Position numbers and translations under genes: made by a program. Below, one piece after another: positions 41,800-53,880 of a stretch of 64,000 nucleotides of DNA (position 1 is its first letter; each line of letters begins with the position of its first letter). The notes beneath the pieces are model-generated. The model saw only the letters and a program-made list of their open reading frames with translations. It searched no databases and was not told the origin of the DNA. Origin of the DNA: Ficedula albicollis (Eukaryota > Chordata > Aves > Passeriformes > Muscicapidae); NCBI RefSeq assembly GCF_000247815.1, contig NC_021673.1, forward strand, positions 51,592,138 through 51,656,137, read 5' to 3'.

Positions 41800-44700
41800 T
41801 GTACTGGGTTTAGTGCTCACCAAATACCAGTGCACCTACTAGAAATTATTTACTCATTTCCTGCTGTGAAATATGCATCAGGAGGAAGAGGGAAAAACAG
41901 GCTCAAAACTTTAAAGGCTATAAAGAAAAACTTTATGAACAAAATTAAAAGAAAAATCAAGAATAAATCTTCAGAGCACTTGTCCTACCCCCATACCCTC
42001 TTTTCCTTCCCACTGACAATGTAAAGATACAAAACCTGGAAATTTCAGTCAGTTTACCACCTCTGAAATAATCGTTCTCCAGTCCACTTAGGGAGAGGAG
42101 TCTCTCTTGCCATGCCATGGAGATTTTTTCACATGAACCAGTTCTCTCATTGCTTTTAATTTCCAGGAATAGCAGCCACCCGGAAATCTGCAACCATGAA
42201 GTCCCTCCCATCTTCTGCAGCCTTTCCACAGCTGCGTTCGTGGGTCACCTTACCGAGGTACTATTTTAAGGATGAGCTGTCCCAGCATAAAAACATAAGC
42301 TCTTTTCATTCATTTCTGGGAACAGAGGTTTTCTTCTTTTATTCTTGGGGCACAGTTTCTCATCTCTCTCTGTTCAAATTCCCCATTGGCTCATAGCAAC
42401 ATCTACTTGCTTCAGTACTGGTGCCTCGGCTCCCCCCAGTGCACTTCCATGAGTTCCGGGAAAAAAACTAAAGTCTGAATATATCAAATATATCTTCTCC
42501 ATAGCCTCACCAAAAAGAAAAAAAAAAATCATCAGTCTAAGACTAAGGTATCTCCTTAATCGCCTCTTAGCTAGAATTTGACTCCTCCTTTACTGACCTC
42601 AGAGTCCCATGTTGTTGTCTCTATGTGTCTTCACCCTTTTTTCTTCCTGATTCAGGAGAGAATTGGTGATTGTAGGTTTATTTGTTCTGAAGCTTTATCA
42701 ATTGAAACAGTTTTTATATCTGCAGCATTAAAAGGTCGATCTCGTCCAGGCTCTGCAGTCCAGGACTTGCTGTGTGTGTCTCTTGCTGCTGGCCACGAGG
42801 TCCCTGCTGGTGAGTGACACTGGCTTGCCGCGCCACCCCTGTGCTTTTCCTTCGTGCAGGGCACCGGGGAAAGAAAGAAAACAGCTGCTGCTGCTGCTTT
42901 TGTCCTTCTGTCCTCATCACGGCTGGCTATGAGCAGCTAAGCAATCAAAGTTCAATGCGAGTCATGCTGAGACAGCTGGAGCCATGTGAAGCTGTCTCCG
43001 GCCGTGCCAGTTTTTGGCCGTGCAGTCTTAGCCGGGTTGTGGCCACTCCCGGCTCTGGTCCTCGCTGCATGGCTGCTCCCGGCGCCGATACAGCCTCTGG
43101 CTGGCAGGGGCCAGCGGCACCGCTGAAAAAAAGGACTGGCGGGCCCGGCCGTGGAAGGAAAGGGGGCTCGGCCGGGGAAGGAAAGGGGGCTCGGCCGGGG
43201 AAGGAAAGGGGGCTCGGCCGGGGAAGGAAAGGGGGCTCGGCCGGGGAAGGAAAGGGGGCTCGGCCGGGGAAGGAAAGGGGGCTCGGCCGGGGAAGGAAAG
43301 GGGGCTCGGCCGGGGAAGGAAAGGGGGCTCGGCCGGGGAAGGAAAGGGGGCTCGGCCGGGGAAGGAAAGGGGGCTCGGCCGGGGAAGGAAAGGGGGCTCG
43401 GCCGGGGAAGGAAAGGGGGCTCGGCCGGGGAAGGAAAGGGGGCTCGGCCGGGGAAGGAAAGGGGGCTCGGCCGGGGAAGGAAAGGGGGCTCGGCCGGGGA
43501 AGGAAAGGGGGCTCGGCCGGGGAAGGAAAGGGGGCTCGGCCGGGGAAGGAAAGGGGGCTCGGCCGGGGAAGGAAAGGGGGCTCGGCCGGGGAAGGAAAGG
43601 GGGCTCGGCCGGGGAAGGAAAGGGGGCTCGGCCGGGGAAGGAAAGGGGGCTCGGCCGGGGAAGGAAAGGGGGCTCGGCCGGGGAAGGAAAGGGGGCTCGG
43701 CCGGGGAAGGAAAGGGGGCTCGGCCGGGGAAGGAAAGGGGGCTCGGCCGGGGAAGGAAAGGGGGCTCGGCCGGGGAAGGAAAGGGGGCTCGGCCGGGGAA
43801 GGAAAGGGGGCTCGGCCGGGGAAGGAAAGGGGGCTCGGCCGGGGAAGGAAAGGGGGCTCGGCCGGGGAAGGAAAGGGGGCTCGGCCGGGGAAGGAAAGGG
43901 GGCTCGGCCGGGGAAGGAAAGGGGGCTCGGCCGGGGAAGGAAAGGGGGCTCGGCCGGGGAAGGAAAGGGGGCTCGGCCGGGGAAGGAAAGGGGGCTCGGC
44001 CGGGGAAGGAAAGGGGGCTCGGCCGGGGAAGGAAAGGGGGCTCGGCCGGGGAAGGAAAGGGGGCTCGGCCGGGGAAGGAAAGGGGGCTCGGCCGGGGAAG
44101 GAAAGGGGGCTCGGCCGGGGAAGGAAAGGGGGCTCGGCCGGGGAAGGAAAGGGGGCTCGGCCGGGGAAGGAAAGGGGGCTCGGCCGGGGAAGGAAAGGGG
44201 GCTCGGCCGGGGAAGGAAAGGGGGCTCGGCCGGGGAAGGAAAGGGGGCTCGGCCGGGGAAGGAAAGGGGGCTCGGCCGGGGAAGGAAAGGGGGCTCGGCC
44301 GGGGAAGGAAAGGGGGCTCGGCCGGGGAAGGAAAGGGGGCTCGGCCGGGGAAGGAAAGGGGGCTCGGCCGGGGAAGGAAAGGGGGCTCGGCCGGGGAAGG
44401 AAAGGGGGCTCGGCCGGGGAAGGAAAGGGGGCTCGGCCGGGGAAGGAAAGGGGGCTCGGCCGGGGAAGGAAAGGGGGCTCGGCCGGGGAAGGAAAGGGGG
44501 CTCGGCCGGGGAAGGAAAGGGGGCTCGGCCGGGGAAGGAAAGGGGGCTCGGCCGGGGAAGGAAAGGGGGCTCGGCCGGGGAAGGAAAGGGGGCTCGGCCG
44601 GGGAAGGAAAGGGGGCTCGGCCGGGGAAGGAAAGGGGGCTCGGCCGGGGAAGGAAAGGGGGCTCGGCCGGGGAAGGAAAGGGGGCTCGGCCGGGGAAGGA

Positions 44701-45381
44701 AAGGGGGCTCGGCCGGGGAAGGAAAGGGGGCTCGGCCGGGGAAGGAAAGGGGGCTCGGCCGGGGAAGGAAAGGGGGCTCGGCCGGGGAAGGAAAGGGGGC
44801 TCGGCCGGGGAAGGAAAGGGGGCTCGGCCGGGGAAGGAAAGGGGGCTCGGCCGGGGAAGGAAAGGGGGCTCGGCCGGGGAAGGAAAGGGGGCTCGGCCGG
44901 GGAAGGAAAGGGGGCTCGGCCGGGGAAGGAAAGGGGGCTCGGCCGGGGAAGGAAAGGGGGCTCGGCCGGGGAAGGAAAGGGGGCTCGGCCGGGGAAGGAA
45001 AGGGGGCTCGGCCGGGGAAGGAAAGGGGGCTCGGCCGGGGAAGGAAAGGGGGCTCGGCCGGGGAAGGAAAGGGGGCTCGGCCGGGGAAGGAAAGGGGGCT
45101 CGGCCGGGGAAGGAAAGGGGGCTCGGCCGGGGAAGGAAAGGGGGCTCGGCCGGGGAAGGAAAGGGGGGCCCAGTCCCGTGTTCAAGGCCGGAAACCAAGA
45201 GAGCCTTCCTAGGCTTTGTTCGTCTTTAAGTGTGCTCTTCCACAGAGGCGTAGCTAGCTCTTTTGAGCGGTTTAACCGGGTGTCAATCTTCCAAAGTAGG
45301 CAGCTGACGGGTTCCGCCCAGGCCCCACAGGTGGTGAACTCCCTCCCCAACCAAAAACCAAACTTAGGATAAACCACGACA
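41800..45381 (+). mobile_element. LTR-type element (ERVL-like termini) inserted in CR1, containing a 23-bp VNTR
   Basis: The element begins TGTACTGGGTTTAG and ends GGATAAACCACGACA. These are the terminal strings I associate with avian ERVL-class LTRs (TG...CA ends). It interrupts the CR1. Just left is CCAAC (41795..41799), just right is CCAAG (45382..45386), a 5-bp target duplication with one later change, and 5 bp is typical for ERVL. The CR1 resumes after it. The element is 3,582 bp, of which 2,021 bp is the 23-bp array, leaving about 1.56 kb. I see no gag, protease, RT or integrase coding, so it is a long solo LTR or a non-autonomous element. Only the termini and target site are firm. The family assignment is inferred. 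Confidence 0.75.
43147..45167 (+). repeat. 23-bp GC-rich minisatellite (VNTR), ~87.9 copies
   Basis: The unit starts GGCCGGGGAAGG and ends GGGGGCTC, 23 bp in total. The register is constant from 43147: the 87th full unit ends at 45147, followed by 20 bp of another. The first unit has GTGG where all later ones have GGGG. I see no other variant, and the translated frames are uniform. Each unit carries two CpGs, runs of four and five G, and a 16-nt purine stretch. Because 23 is not a multiple of three and no frame contains a stop, open frames of 690 to 850 codons appear on both strands. These are not genes. Such homogeneity implies recent expansion or assembly from too few reads, so the copy number should not be trusted. 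Confidence 0.97.
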
Positions 45382-45386
45382 CCAAG

Positions 45387-45410
45387 TCAAACCATTCTAT
45401 GATTCTATGA
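45387..45410 (+). mobile_element. CR1 LINE 3' tail (right part of split CR1)
   Basis: The sequence TCAAACC is followed by ATTCTATG ATTCTATGA, the diagnostic 8-bp tandem tail of bird CR1 elements. Joined to the left part ending TCTTCCAAC, it restores the usual CR1 3' end. This is the main evidence that everything between 41800 and 45386 is a later insertion plus its target duplication. Confidence 0.88.
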
Positions 45411-48400
45411 CCATTAAGAATTATCTTTTAAGGTAATTGAATATTGAATTTTTTTGTTACTGAAAGTCATTAGGAGAAGGCAAATATCATCAGATAAGGT
45501 GCTTCTGGCTTTTTCCTAAATCTAATGAAGTTTTAACGGAAGTGGAAGGTAGATACATCAGCATCATGGTAAACTCTGTAAGTCCTTTCTTGGGTTTATC
45601 TTAAATGCAGATTCTAGAGAAAGTGTGCTTTGATCTATGTTATAAAAAACCTCAGAAAACAAAGCCTGAATGATCATTAGTTATGCCAACATACCATTTT
45701 AAAAATTATACCACCCTGTTTTAAAGAAGCTGTAAACATCAGGAAGACTATTAGAACGTAAAACTAGATGAATAAACTGGTGCAAACTCATGAAGATGAG
45801 AAATAATCAGGAAAATGAGCTCCTGTTCTCAAAGGTTTCAGGAACAATTTACTAATAAACTCAGGAAAGTATCAATTTAAGAACTCTGCATGAGAAGGCC
45901 AGCCTTGTGTAGGCTGCAAAAGTTAATTAGTCAAGGCTTAAAATATATATAATACAATAAAGCTAGTAAAGATGATACTTGCTGTTAATTAAAACTCAAT
46001 TTTAAAAATAATTTTGTAAATTTTATTTTACTTTAAATCATTTTTTTTTAGTAAATACCTTCATTTATCTTTCAGTCTTGCCTAATGGTAAAATCAGTGC
46101 TCCAGTATGATATTTGCCAGGCCACAGCATTTTATTGGGCATGACTATCCCTTAGCTGAAAGAAATCTGGTACATTCCTAGGGTATTTAACATGCAATGT
46201 TAAAGTGAAATACAACATTTCAGTACTTTTAGTTAATTTGCCATTGGGCTCCCGGGAGCCAGTTGTACCTGAAGGAAACAAATTATCATTTCCTCTGAAT
46301 GGCAGTTTAAGCCACTGAGAAATAACAAGATAGTGGACCCAGAGCTTGGAGATTCTGGTGTATCTCTGAAGGTGAAGAACCTTCTTGTAAGAGTGTCATA
46401 TTCCAAAAAGGAAATTATTTCATAATATTAAAATAGAAAACAAGAGTAATTGATTTATACAGCTTAAGAAATAGTAAGAATTAAATTTTTTGTCTCAGAT
46501 TTATTTATTTGGAACTTTTCTTTCTCTAGCTATTTATTTCTGGTTTATAGTTCCAACTATGTCTCAGCTCCAGAATACATGTTTCTCCATATCTCTAGAC
46601 TAACTGTTGTTTTCACTATCATACGATATATTATGGCCAGGCCTGTGTGAAACAAAGTCATTTTGATTCATAAGGTTTTCATGCAAACCTTTTTCTCTGT
46701 TTCACTTCAAGGAGTTCAGCCCTTGAGTTTGTCTTTGAGTTTCAACTTCAAAGGAACTTAAAACTGCAATCTGAAACCCAGTCAATGCTGCAAAGCTTTG
46801 CCTTGTTTCAGGTCAAAAGCTCAGGAAAGTGTTGAATTACCTGACCAAAGCAAAATCAATTCACTGAAAAAACCTCTTCAGTAGTACAGAATTATCTTGT
46901 TCTTTTTAGTTCAGCATAACTCAAACTCATTAAAATCATCAACTACAGAGTTACAATCCCCACTAACATATTCTTGACTCCAACCTCTTTGAGAAGTGCT
47001 CTTATACCCCCCACAAAATCATACATTGAGTAAAGAAAAGCATGTTTTACTGTGGCATATAATACAATTTGTAAAATAATACTATCTTTAAGTAAAATGG
47101 TACTAAACAAGTGCTATCTGCACTCAAACACTTTCCAGCTCCACAGAATCACAACATCTGCTATACTTTTCATGCAATCTGCAATGCTGTTTAAAATTGC
47201 TTCCAGCTATTTTTATACCATGCAACAGTTATGGTTCCAACTTCCCTCCTTCCCCAGCATATATTTTATCCTGCTACTGCCACAAACTTTAGAATTCAAA
47301 AGAAAAAGGCAGCTCACTAAGTGTGTCTGAATATACACACACTCACTGCACACACAAGTAGGGTCAGCATCAGCGCAGCTCAGGTCCTAGACCTCAGGAC
47401 AGCATGACTACAACCTCTGGCAAGCTTCAACAAATCCCCACATTATTTGCAGCTGTATCTGAAACACACTACTGTAAAAGCTGGCAGCTACTACCTTCTC
47501 AATAAAGGAAGAGTTAAGGTTATCTCAGTCTGTATCTTGACGCTGGATTTTTTTTTTTCTTCATATTTGTGCCATTAACTTCAATACTTTAGAAAGGCAT
47601 AGGATTTCACACATTCTGACAGGATATCTATCAAGTGAATAACTTTCTGCTCAACCTTGTTTTGTAAGAAAGAAGACTTCTAAAGTATTGCAGCACAAGG
47701 TAAAAACAAAAATTATGTTCTTTAAATGAAAAAAAGTATCAAAACTAAAGCTTACACATCTAAGTTAGAAACTTTGCCTGAACTAGAAAAGTAAAAGCTC
47801 TTCAACAATGTGTCTCCAAATGACCTGGAGAGTATATGTAATCCCATACACTTTATCCATTCCATAAAGACAGGACAATATACTCCAAATCCCTCTTTTG
47901 GTACTGCAGTTCAGCAATGACTTTCACTTGCCTTATTGCACTGTTTTATCCGTAAAAGGCAGGTGAAAATCTTATTAAGAAAAATGTCACATCTCCTTGG
48001 ATTATTATTTCTTCCCTTTGTAATAAACGTGATTTCAGAAATGTGATAGCATCCCTTTGTCCTTGCTACTTCTCTTTGGAACTTAAAAAGAAAGCTTAAC
48101 TATGTTCAGCTATGTCTTAAAAGCTGGTCTGCACACCACAAAGGAGCACAGACAGACATGAATTCTGTGTTTTCTTTCCTAAAATTAGACACAACCATGT
48201 CATCACTGTGCACATTCCCTCTTGGTGGAAAAAGGGCTGCCAGGCAATCTCTCCCACAGGCATTGGTACCTTAAATATTTCTCTTTAATCAAAATTAATT
48301 TGCTATTTAACTCTTACAGTTTACAGATTCAATAGCCAGATCACAGAGAACTTTGCCAGTCAATGTATTAATAGGTATTACATAAAATATATCCCCTTTT

Positions 48401-49326
48401 ACATTTATATAATCTTTAACCATAAATTAGGTTTTGGTTTTAATCCAGACAACTGTGAATGGTCAAAAATTTTCTCAATGGTTTGGGGTTTTTGGTTAAA
48501 ACTGAAAAAAGTATGCAATTATATCTGTAAAATTATGCATAGCTGTATTTAAGGTAAATAGTGAAGTAATATAAACTTGTATCTTTATAAATCCTGGCTT
48601 CAATTTCAACTGATCACCTGTTCAAAATAATTTTTACTCTCTTCTCAATATTAAGAGATTGTTGGCAAAAGAAAGAAGTGAACAAAAGTAAGGACTGGAT
48701 ATATTTTCTCTGTGTCCTAGGTATTTTTGCAGATGAAAATCCCACTTTTTTAGCAAATCAGGGGAGGAACAGAAGATGCATGCCACTTACTCAGTATTCA
48801 TTGTTCAGGACCTATAAAAAGGCAACAGTACCTTTCTTCTTTCTGTCCTTTAGTAGTGTAGGGCATGTGGACCTCATAGGAAATATTCTTATTTCAAAAA
48901 CTCATACCCACAGAGCAAATAATTAGATTTTAAGTTGGCTGATAATCAGTCTATGAACACACTTTGGGATTAGCAACCTGAACCAGCAGCTCAAGCAGCA
49001 GTCAGTAGCTCTCCCCAAGAGTTTAGGGCAGAGTCACTGTTTCCATTTGAAACTGTATGTTGTGTGCAATTGCTGAGAACGTGTTTGCTCAGTACACCCA
49101 GCTGCTGTTGAACTGCTTTGGTGTGTGGTATGGTGCAGTACAGTGCTGTATAAATACATCATGATGCAGGTAATACAGAAGATGATTAAGCCAACACCTT
49201 CTTTCAAAAGAGGCTTGAAGATCTTTAACAACCAGAAAGGAAGAATGATTTTGTTTATCTCAACCAAAAGACATTAGAAATTTCCCTATTCCACTTGAAT
49301 TTTGAAACTGCAAAAGGTTAGCTTAC

Positions 49327-49433
49327 AGTTATGGCAAGTGGCACCACTGTAATTAGTTCCATCGCAAGTGCACTTGAAGCTGTCCCACGTCTGGGTGCAT
49401 TTTCCATCGTGTTCACAGTGATTGGGCACACAC
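49327..49433 (-). CDS. CNTNAP2: CNTNAP2 exon A: EGF-like module 1 (internal exon, 107 bp)
   Basis: This internal exon encodes a whole EGF-like repeat. The acceptor is a long pyrimidine tract ending CATCTCATCCTGACAG, directly before 49433. The donor is AACT|GTAAGC after 49327. It starts with the last base of a codon, contains 35 codons and ends on the first base of a Ser codon completed by exon B. The peptide includes [12 protein letters not shown] and [18 protein letters not shown], then ATCHN. Six Cys in EGF spacing are visible (C-x4-C-x5-C-x8-C-x1-C-x8-C). In Caspr proteins this EGF repeat lies between the second laminin-G domain and the fibrinogen-like module. The residues closely match what I recall of vertebrate CNTNAP2 around position 550-590. 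An upstream in-frame ATG in the intron gives a chance ORF start and is not used. A CNTNAP paralogue is the chief alternative. Confidence 0.92.
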
Positions 49434-52400
49434 CTGTCAGGATGAGATGCAAAGACAGAAAGAGAAACCAAAATGAGCATCAAGATTTACACAAAGCAAA
49501 ATTTTGAGCTGTACAAGCAGTGTATCATGTCCTTGTCTAGTAATTAATCCTTGCTATTTTAGGCGTATTAACAGAATTTATATCTGAACACACAACTGCA
49601 TAAAAGATTCAAGGCTTTGCTGAAGCCCTTTCACAAACAGTAAAAAAAGCATATTAAAGGCAGAATAGATTCATAATCACAAATCAGGGTTCTAAGTAAC
49701 ATATGATTGGCACTCAGCTTTCAAATGAAAAGAGCACCACAAGTCACACCTCCTCCGGCTGTGCAGGTGGTGTCATGCCTCAAGGAGTCCAGTCCCACAG
49801 CTGACTGAACTTTCAAAACAAAATGCCCTTGGCTTGCTCTTCATCTTTCTGTTGCCAGCAATGGGATAAAAGGGAGACAGGTTGCCTGCTGACTAGGATG
49901 GAAGAAAATTAGTAAAGCTGCATTACTAAAACTAACTATAGGCTTTGTTATAAAAGTTGTGTAAGTTTTTCTCTTTACAGGGGTTTGTGGCAAGAGTTGT
50001 TCACCTTTCTCCCACACGCCTGCTTTTCTTGTTCAGCTACACTGTTGCTGGAGAGTGGAAGGAATGCAAAAGAAAAAGTAGAACAGCAAATTCCAAAAGT
50101 TATAGCAGAACATATATTTATTGTTTGAAATACTATCTAAATGTGAATTCAAAGATTTGAGTTTGGCCAGATTCTTTCCTATCAAGTATAGTAAAAAATG
50201 GGAATTTTCATTTACTTTCACCTCTGAAACTATTAAATTTCTTTTCCTTCAAAGGGCTTTGAAATGCCATTTGAACTAATTTTTTTTTCCATATTAAATT
50301 AGACTCAGTACAGGCTGTGCCTTTTTGATCAAAAAACAAAGAAGTTTTTCTTTCATTTTTTTGGACAAATCTGTATTTTTTTATTATTAAATTTTTAAAA
50401 ATTAAAAATTAGAACTCGGATACCCCCTATTGGACAAAGAGTAATGCATTAAAAAATAAGTATTCTTATCTCCAAGATAAATCTGAAGTTTATCATATTC
50501 TTGTGACAGTTAACAATACTCTCATAAACAGAACCTAAGGAAAACTTGCTTTCCTTTGTAGAAACTCATAGAAACTGGAAGGATCTGGGCCATTCCTCTA
50601 TAAACTTACAGTCTCTTATTTCCTCCATTTCCAGTTAACAGGATTGGCATGCATGTTAGCAACCAAGAATAAATTGTGTTACAATATGCATTGGGGAATT
50701 GAATATTGTGTACTCTCATTTAGAAATTATTTTTTGTTTTGTGCATGCCAGTACACGTACCTCAAAATATACAGAATATAGATGTCTTACATCCTATATC
50801 AGCCTTTAGAGCTCAAGGCTACCCCTTTTTTTTCCAAAAAGATCAGAAAATACTGGTGTAGCTAAAAATAGTTCTTAAAGAAATGCTTTTCTAAAGCAAG
50901 AAACAAAGCATTTTAAAATCTTTTCACAGTAAAATACAGTGAAACTACCTGAGGCAATTATCACAGTTGAATGAATTATGTCTTCAAAATAGTTTAAATG
51001 AATTAATTTAGTTTTATAAGTGTGGCAAGCTAAATGAATAGACAGATTCTTCTTCTGATTACATCTATTCAGTTGTGTTGTCAACACTGCAGAGAAAAAA
51101 TGAGAGCATATACCAGCACATTTCTAAACATACAAACAATTAACAATTTACATCAATCCATAGCTCCTGGGTACAAGAGTAGGGAAAGCAAAGAACAATG
51201 ACATTTCAAAAACAATCTCATAAAGGTAACTTTTATTCAAGGCTGTAAATAACCACAAAAGTTCCTAAATCTGTATATGGTTTTGTATTTTTCCCAGCTT
51301 TTCAAAAGAACTTCTTTTAGGTGTTTTCTTCTTCACTTACATTTGAACATACATTACTTGAAAAGTAATTTTCCAATGACCAAACCAAACATTTTTCTAT
51401 GTGAATTTTACCAGCTACTTATATGAACTCTCATACATAATGCTTGCAACTAGTTTCACATTTTAGTGCAGTATAACTTACTTTTATTGCAACATAACTA
51501 GTAAAGAGACTTCATTACTGACTATATAACTGAGGTAAATGACTTAATCTTCAGAAAGATGAAAACTAGATATTTATCTATATCATTTAATGGAGCATAT
51601 TAAGTCATAAAACTAGAGATATTCAACAAACTCCTTGATGTTAATTTTATGATTCCAGTATGATGGTTGGATTAGCGTAATGGCTTCCAGTAGAAAGAAG
51701 TGGCTGGATCTGCATTTGCAAAATTTCTTTTTTTTACTCATCTGATTTTTGCTGTTCTAAAGATGATGCATTTAGAAAAACTGGAGTAAACAATTTTAAT
51801 GTTAGTGCACACTGAAGTTTAAATCAGACTATAGAATCATTTCCTGACATTCCCCCTTCACCCTCTTTTCTGTTAGTTTATTTTATCAGATAGAATTATA
51901 AGATTTATTTTCTATTAAATCCATCAGCAAACTTCTGTAACATAATCCCGTGGTCAACTGTCCATATTTTGGACAAACTTTACCGACTATAATAGAGTTT
52001 ACAGGAAATTCTAGATATCCATAATGTAGAAATTACAAAAAAACCCCAAAATACAACAAACCAAAAATCCTGTTAGAATTCAGTAAACAATATCATAAAG
52101 AATAACTTTTATCACTATAAATTCCATTCTTTTTCAAATACATTTATTTCTACAGAATGACAATAATCTACTATTTTCAATATACAAACATCTTGCTAAG
52201 AAATTTGTGTTTTGAGCAGATACAATCATTTTGTTTATCTACCTTGTGCACATCATTTAGTAGACACTCAAAATGTATACACTCAAAACCACAAAAAAAT
52301 TCAATACATGCATGATTTGCAGATTCTTTGTATGAAAAGATTATGTTTCCAAGCAATTCAGTTCTTTCTTCTCCTTTAGGAATAAGGCTTCCTACACAAA

Positions 52401-53774
52401 AAAGATTACATAAAAACAAAGCAAAGCAAACCAAACCTTGAAAACACCACTTCCCTTCTAAACAAGGCTCTGAAGTTAAAAATCATCACAAAACAGAACT
52501 GCAAGTAAATTCCTCATCACCAAGTTGTGTCTCCTTCCACTGTGGATACCTGTATTTCAAGAACTTGCAAAATGTTGCAAACTTCATTTTGAGAACTTTC
52601 TTGCTTTGTGGCTCCTTCTGAAAGGGAAGTCTAGAACTTCGTCCCTTCAAGTATGATATACTATCTTTCAATTTCCACCCCAAAATTTATCCATAAGGAG
52701 TTTACAGATGCTGTTCGGTCCAGTATTTTATTTGGAAACTTTGATTTGTTTATCAAACAGTCTTTGTTTTCCTTTTGGATTTACATCTCAATACTTTGCA
52801 GAGAGCAATCATAACTTCTTTTAGTTTGTAGTTTTGTGAGACGAAGTCTCCTGTGGGCAAAGATATTTTCCACAGTTCTTCCTTGTAACTCTGCTCCTGT
52901 TTGCACTTGCATTTTGCTGAGTGTTCTAGATCAGGTCTTATCAGTATTTTGTGATTTCAGAGTTGATCAAATTTTTCAGATATTTTACTGAAATTATTTC
53001 TATTGATATATAACATTTTGCTGACTTCCAAAGAGTAGTGGCTCAAAGTCATCCTGAGATTGCTTAATGTGTTAAAGACCTTCACTAAATTCCCATCTTT
53101 CTTCTTTTCATCACTTCCAATCAATGACTTCCAACGTATACAGAAAATCTTACTACTGTTTTCAACAGCATTACTTTGTACTTTAATTTCCATTGTGTCA
53201 CTCAAATAATCCTGTTTTTTTTCCTAGACTGAAGCTGGATCATCAGCATGTTTAATCAAGATATTCCTACTTTTGAGCCAAGGTTGAAGCATTAAATAGG
53301 ATTTTCTCTGGCACTGATCTCTGAGCAACTCTCATCTCCCACCCAGTCATTAGCCCATCAGTATAAATCGAGAGGCAATTCCATTTGACAGTTCACAACT
53401 TACTTTGCAATTCCTCTCTCAAACCCCATCTTTCCTGGTTTAGCCAATAATTTCCATCATTACAATACATAAAATATTTTATTGACGTCTGGCAAATAGA
53501 ACTATCACTTTTCTTGTCTGAGACAAAAAAGTACTGTTCTTTATCAGAGAAGGAGGTCAGGTTAATCCTGAACAATCCACTGTTGATAAACACCTGCTGC
53601 ATTCTACTCTACCTTGCATTTAGTTCAAGATAACTCCTTATTTTCCTCAAAAACATAATAAAACTGCCAAAGGGAGATTAATAGGTGTCTGGTGATCTGA
53701 TTTCTCTATTTGTTAAATTACATCAGTTTAAATCTGTCATCTCATAATACAAAATAATGAACTTTTAAAATTTT

Positions 53775-53880
53775 TGGCTTTTTTGTTGTTGTTTGGTTGG
53801 TTTTGTTTGGTGTTTGTTGGGTTTGTTTGTTTTGATTTTTTGTTTTGTTTATGTTTATTTGGAGGGTTTTTTTGGTTTCA
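53775..53880 (+). repeat. T/G-rich low-complexity stretch (GTTT/GTTTG units)
   Basis: An irregular run of GTT, GGTT and GTTTG units has almost no A or C. Its complement gives an Asn/Lys/Gln/Thr-rich chance ORF. It is simple sequence only. Confidence 0.88.

Noticed and set aside
43147..45167. Regular short repeats resembling a CRISPR array
   Set aside because: The units are directly adjacent with no unique spacers, and the genome is vertebrate. It is a minisatellite.
42814..45377. Long open frames (up to 852 codons) on both strands with a 23-residue repeat
   Set aside because: A 23-bp unit without stops in any frame is read in all six frames with a 69-bp cycle. Both strands are open equally, with no splice, start or conservation evidence.
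49434..49483. Extension of the EGF exon frame upstream to an ATG at 49483
   Set aside because: The extension reads through a pyrimidine-rich splice acceptor ending CAG. The EGF homology starts exactly at the acceptor, so the ATG is intronic.
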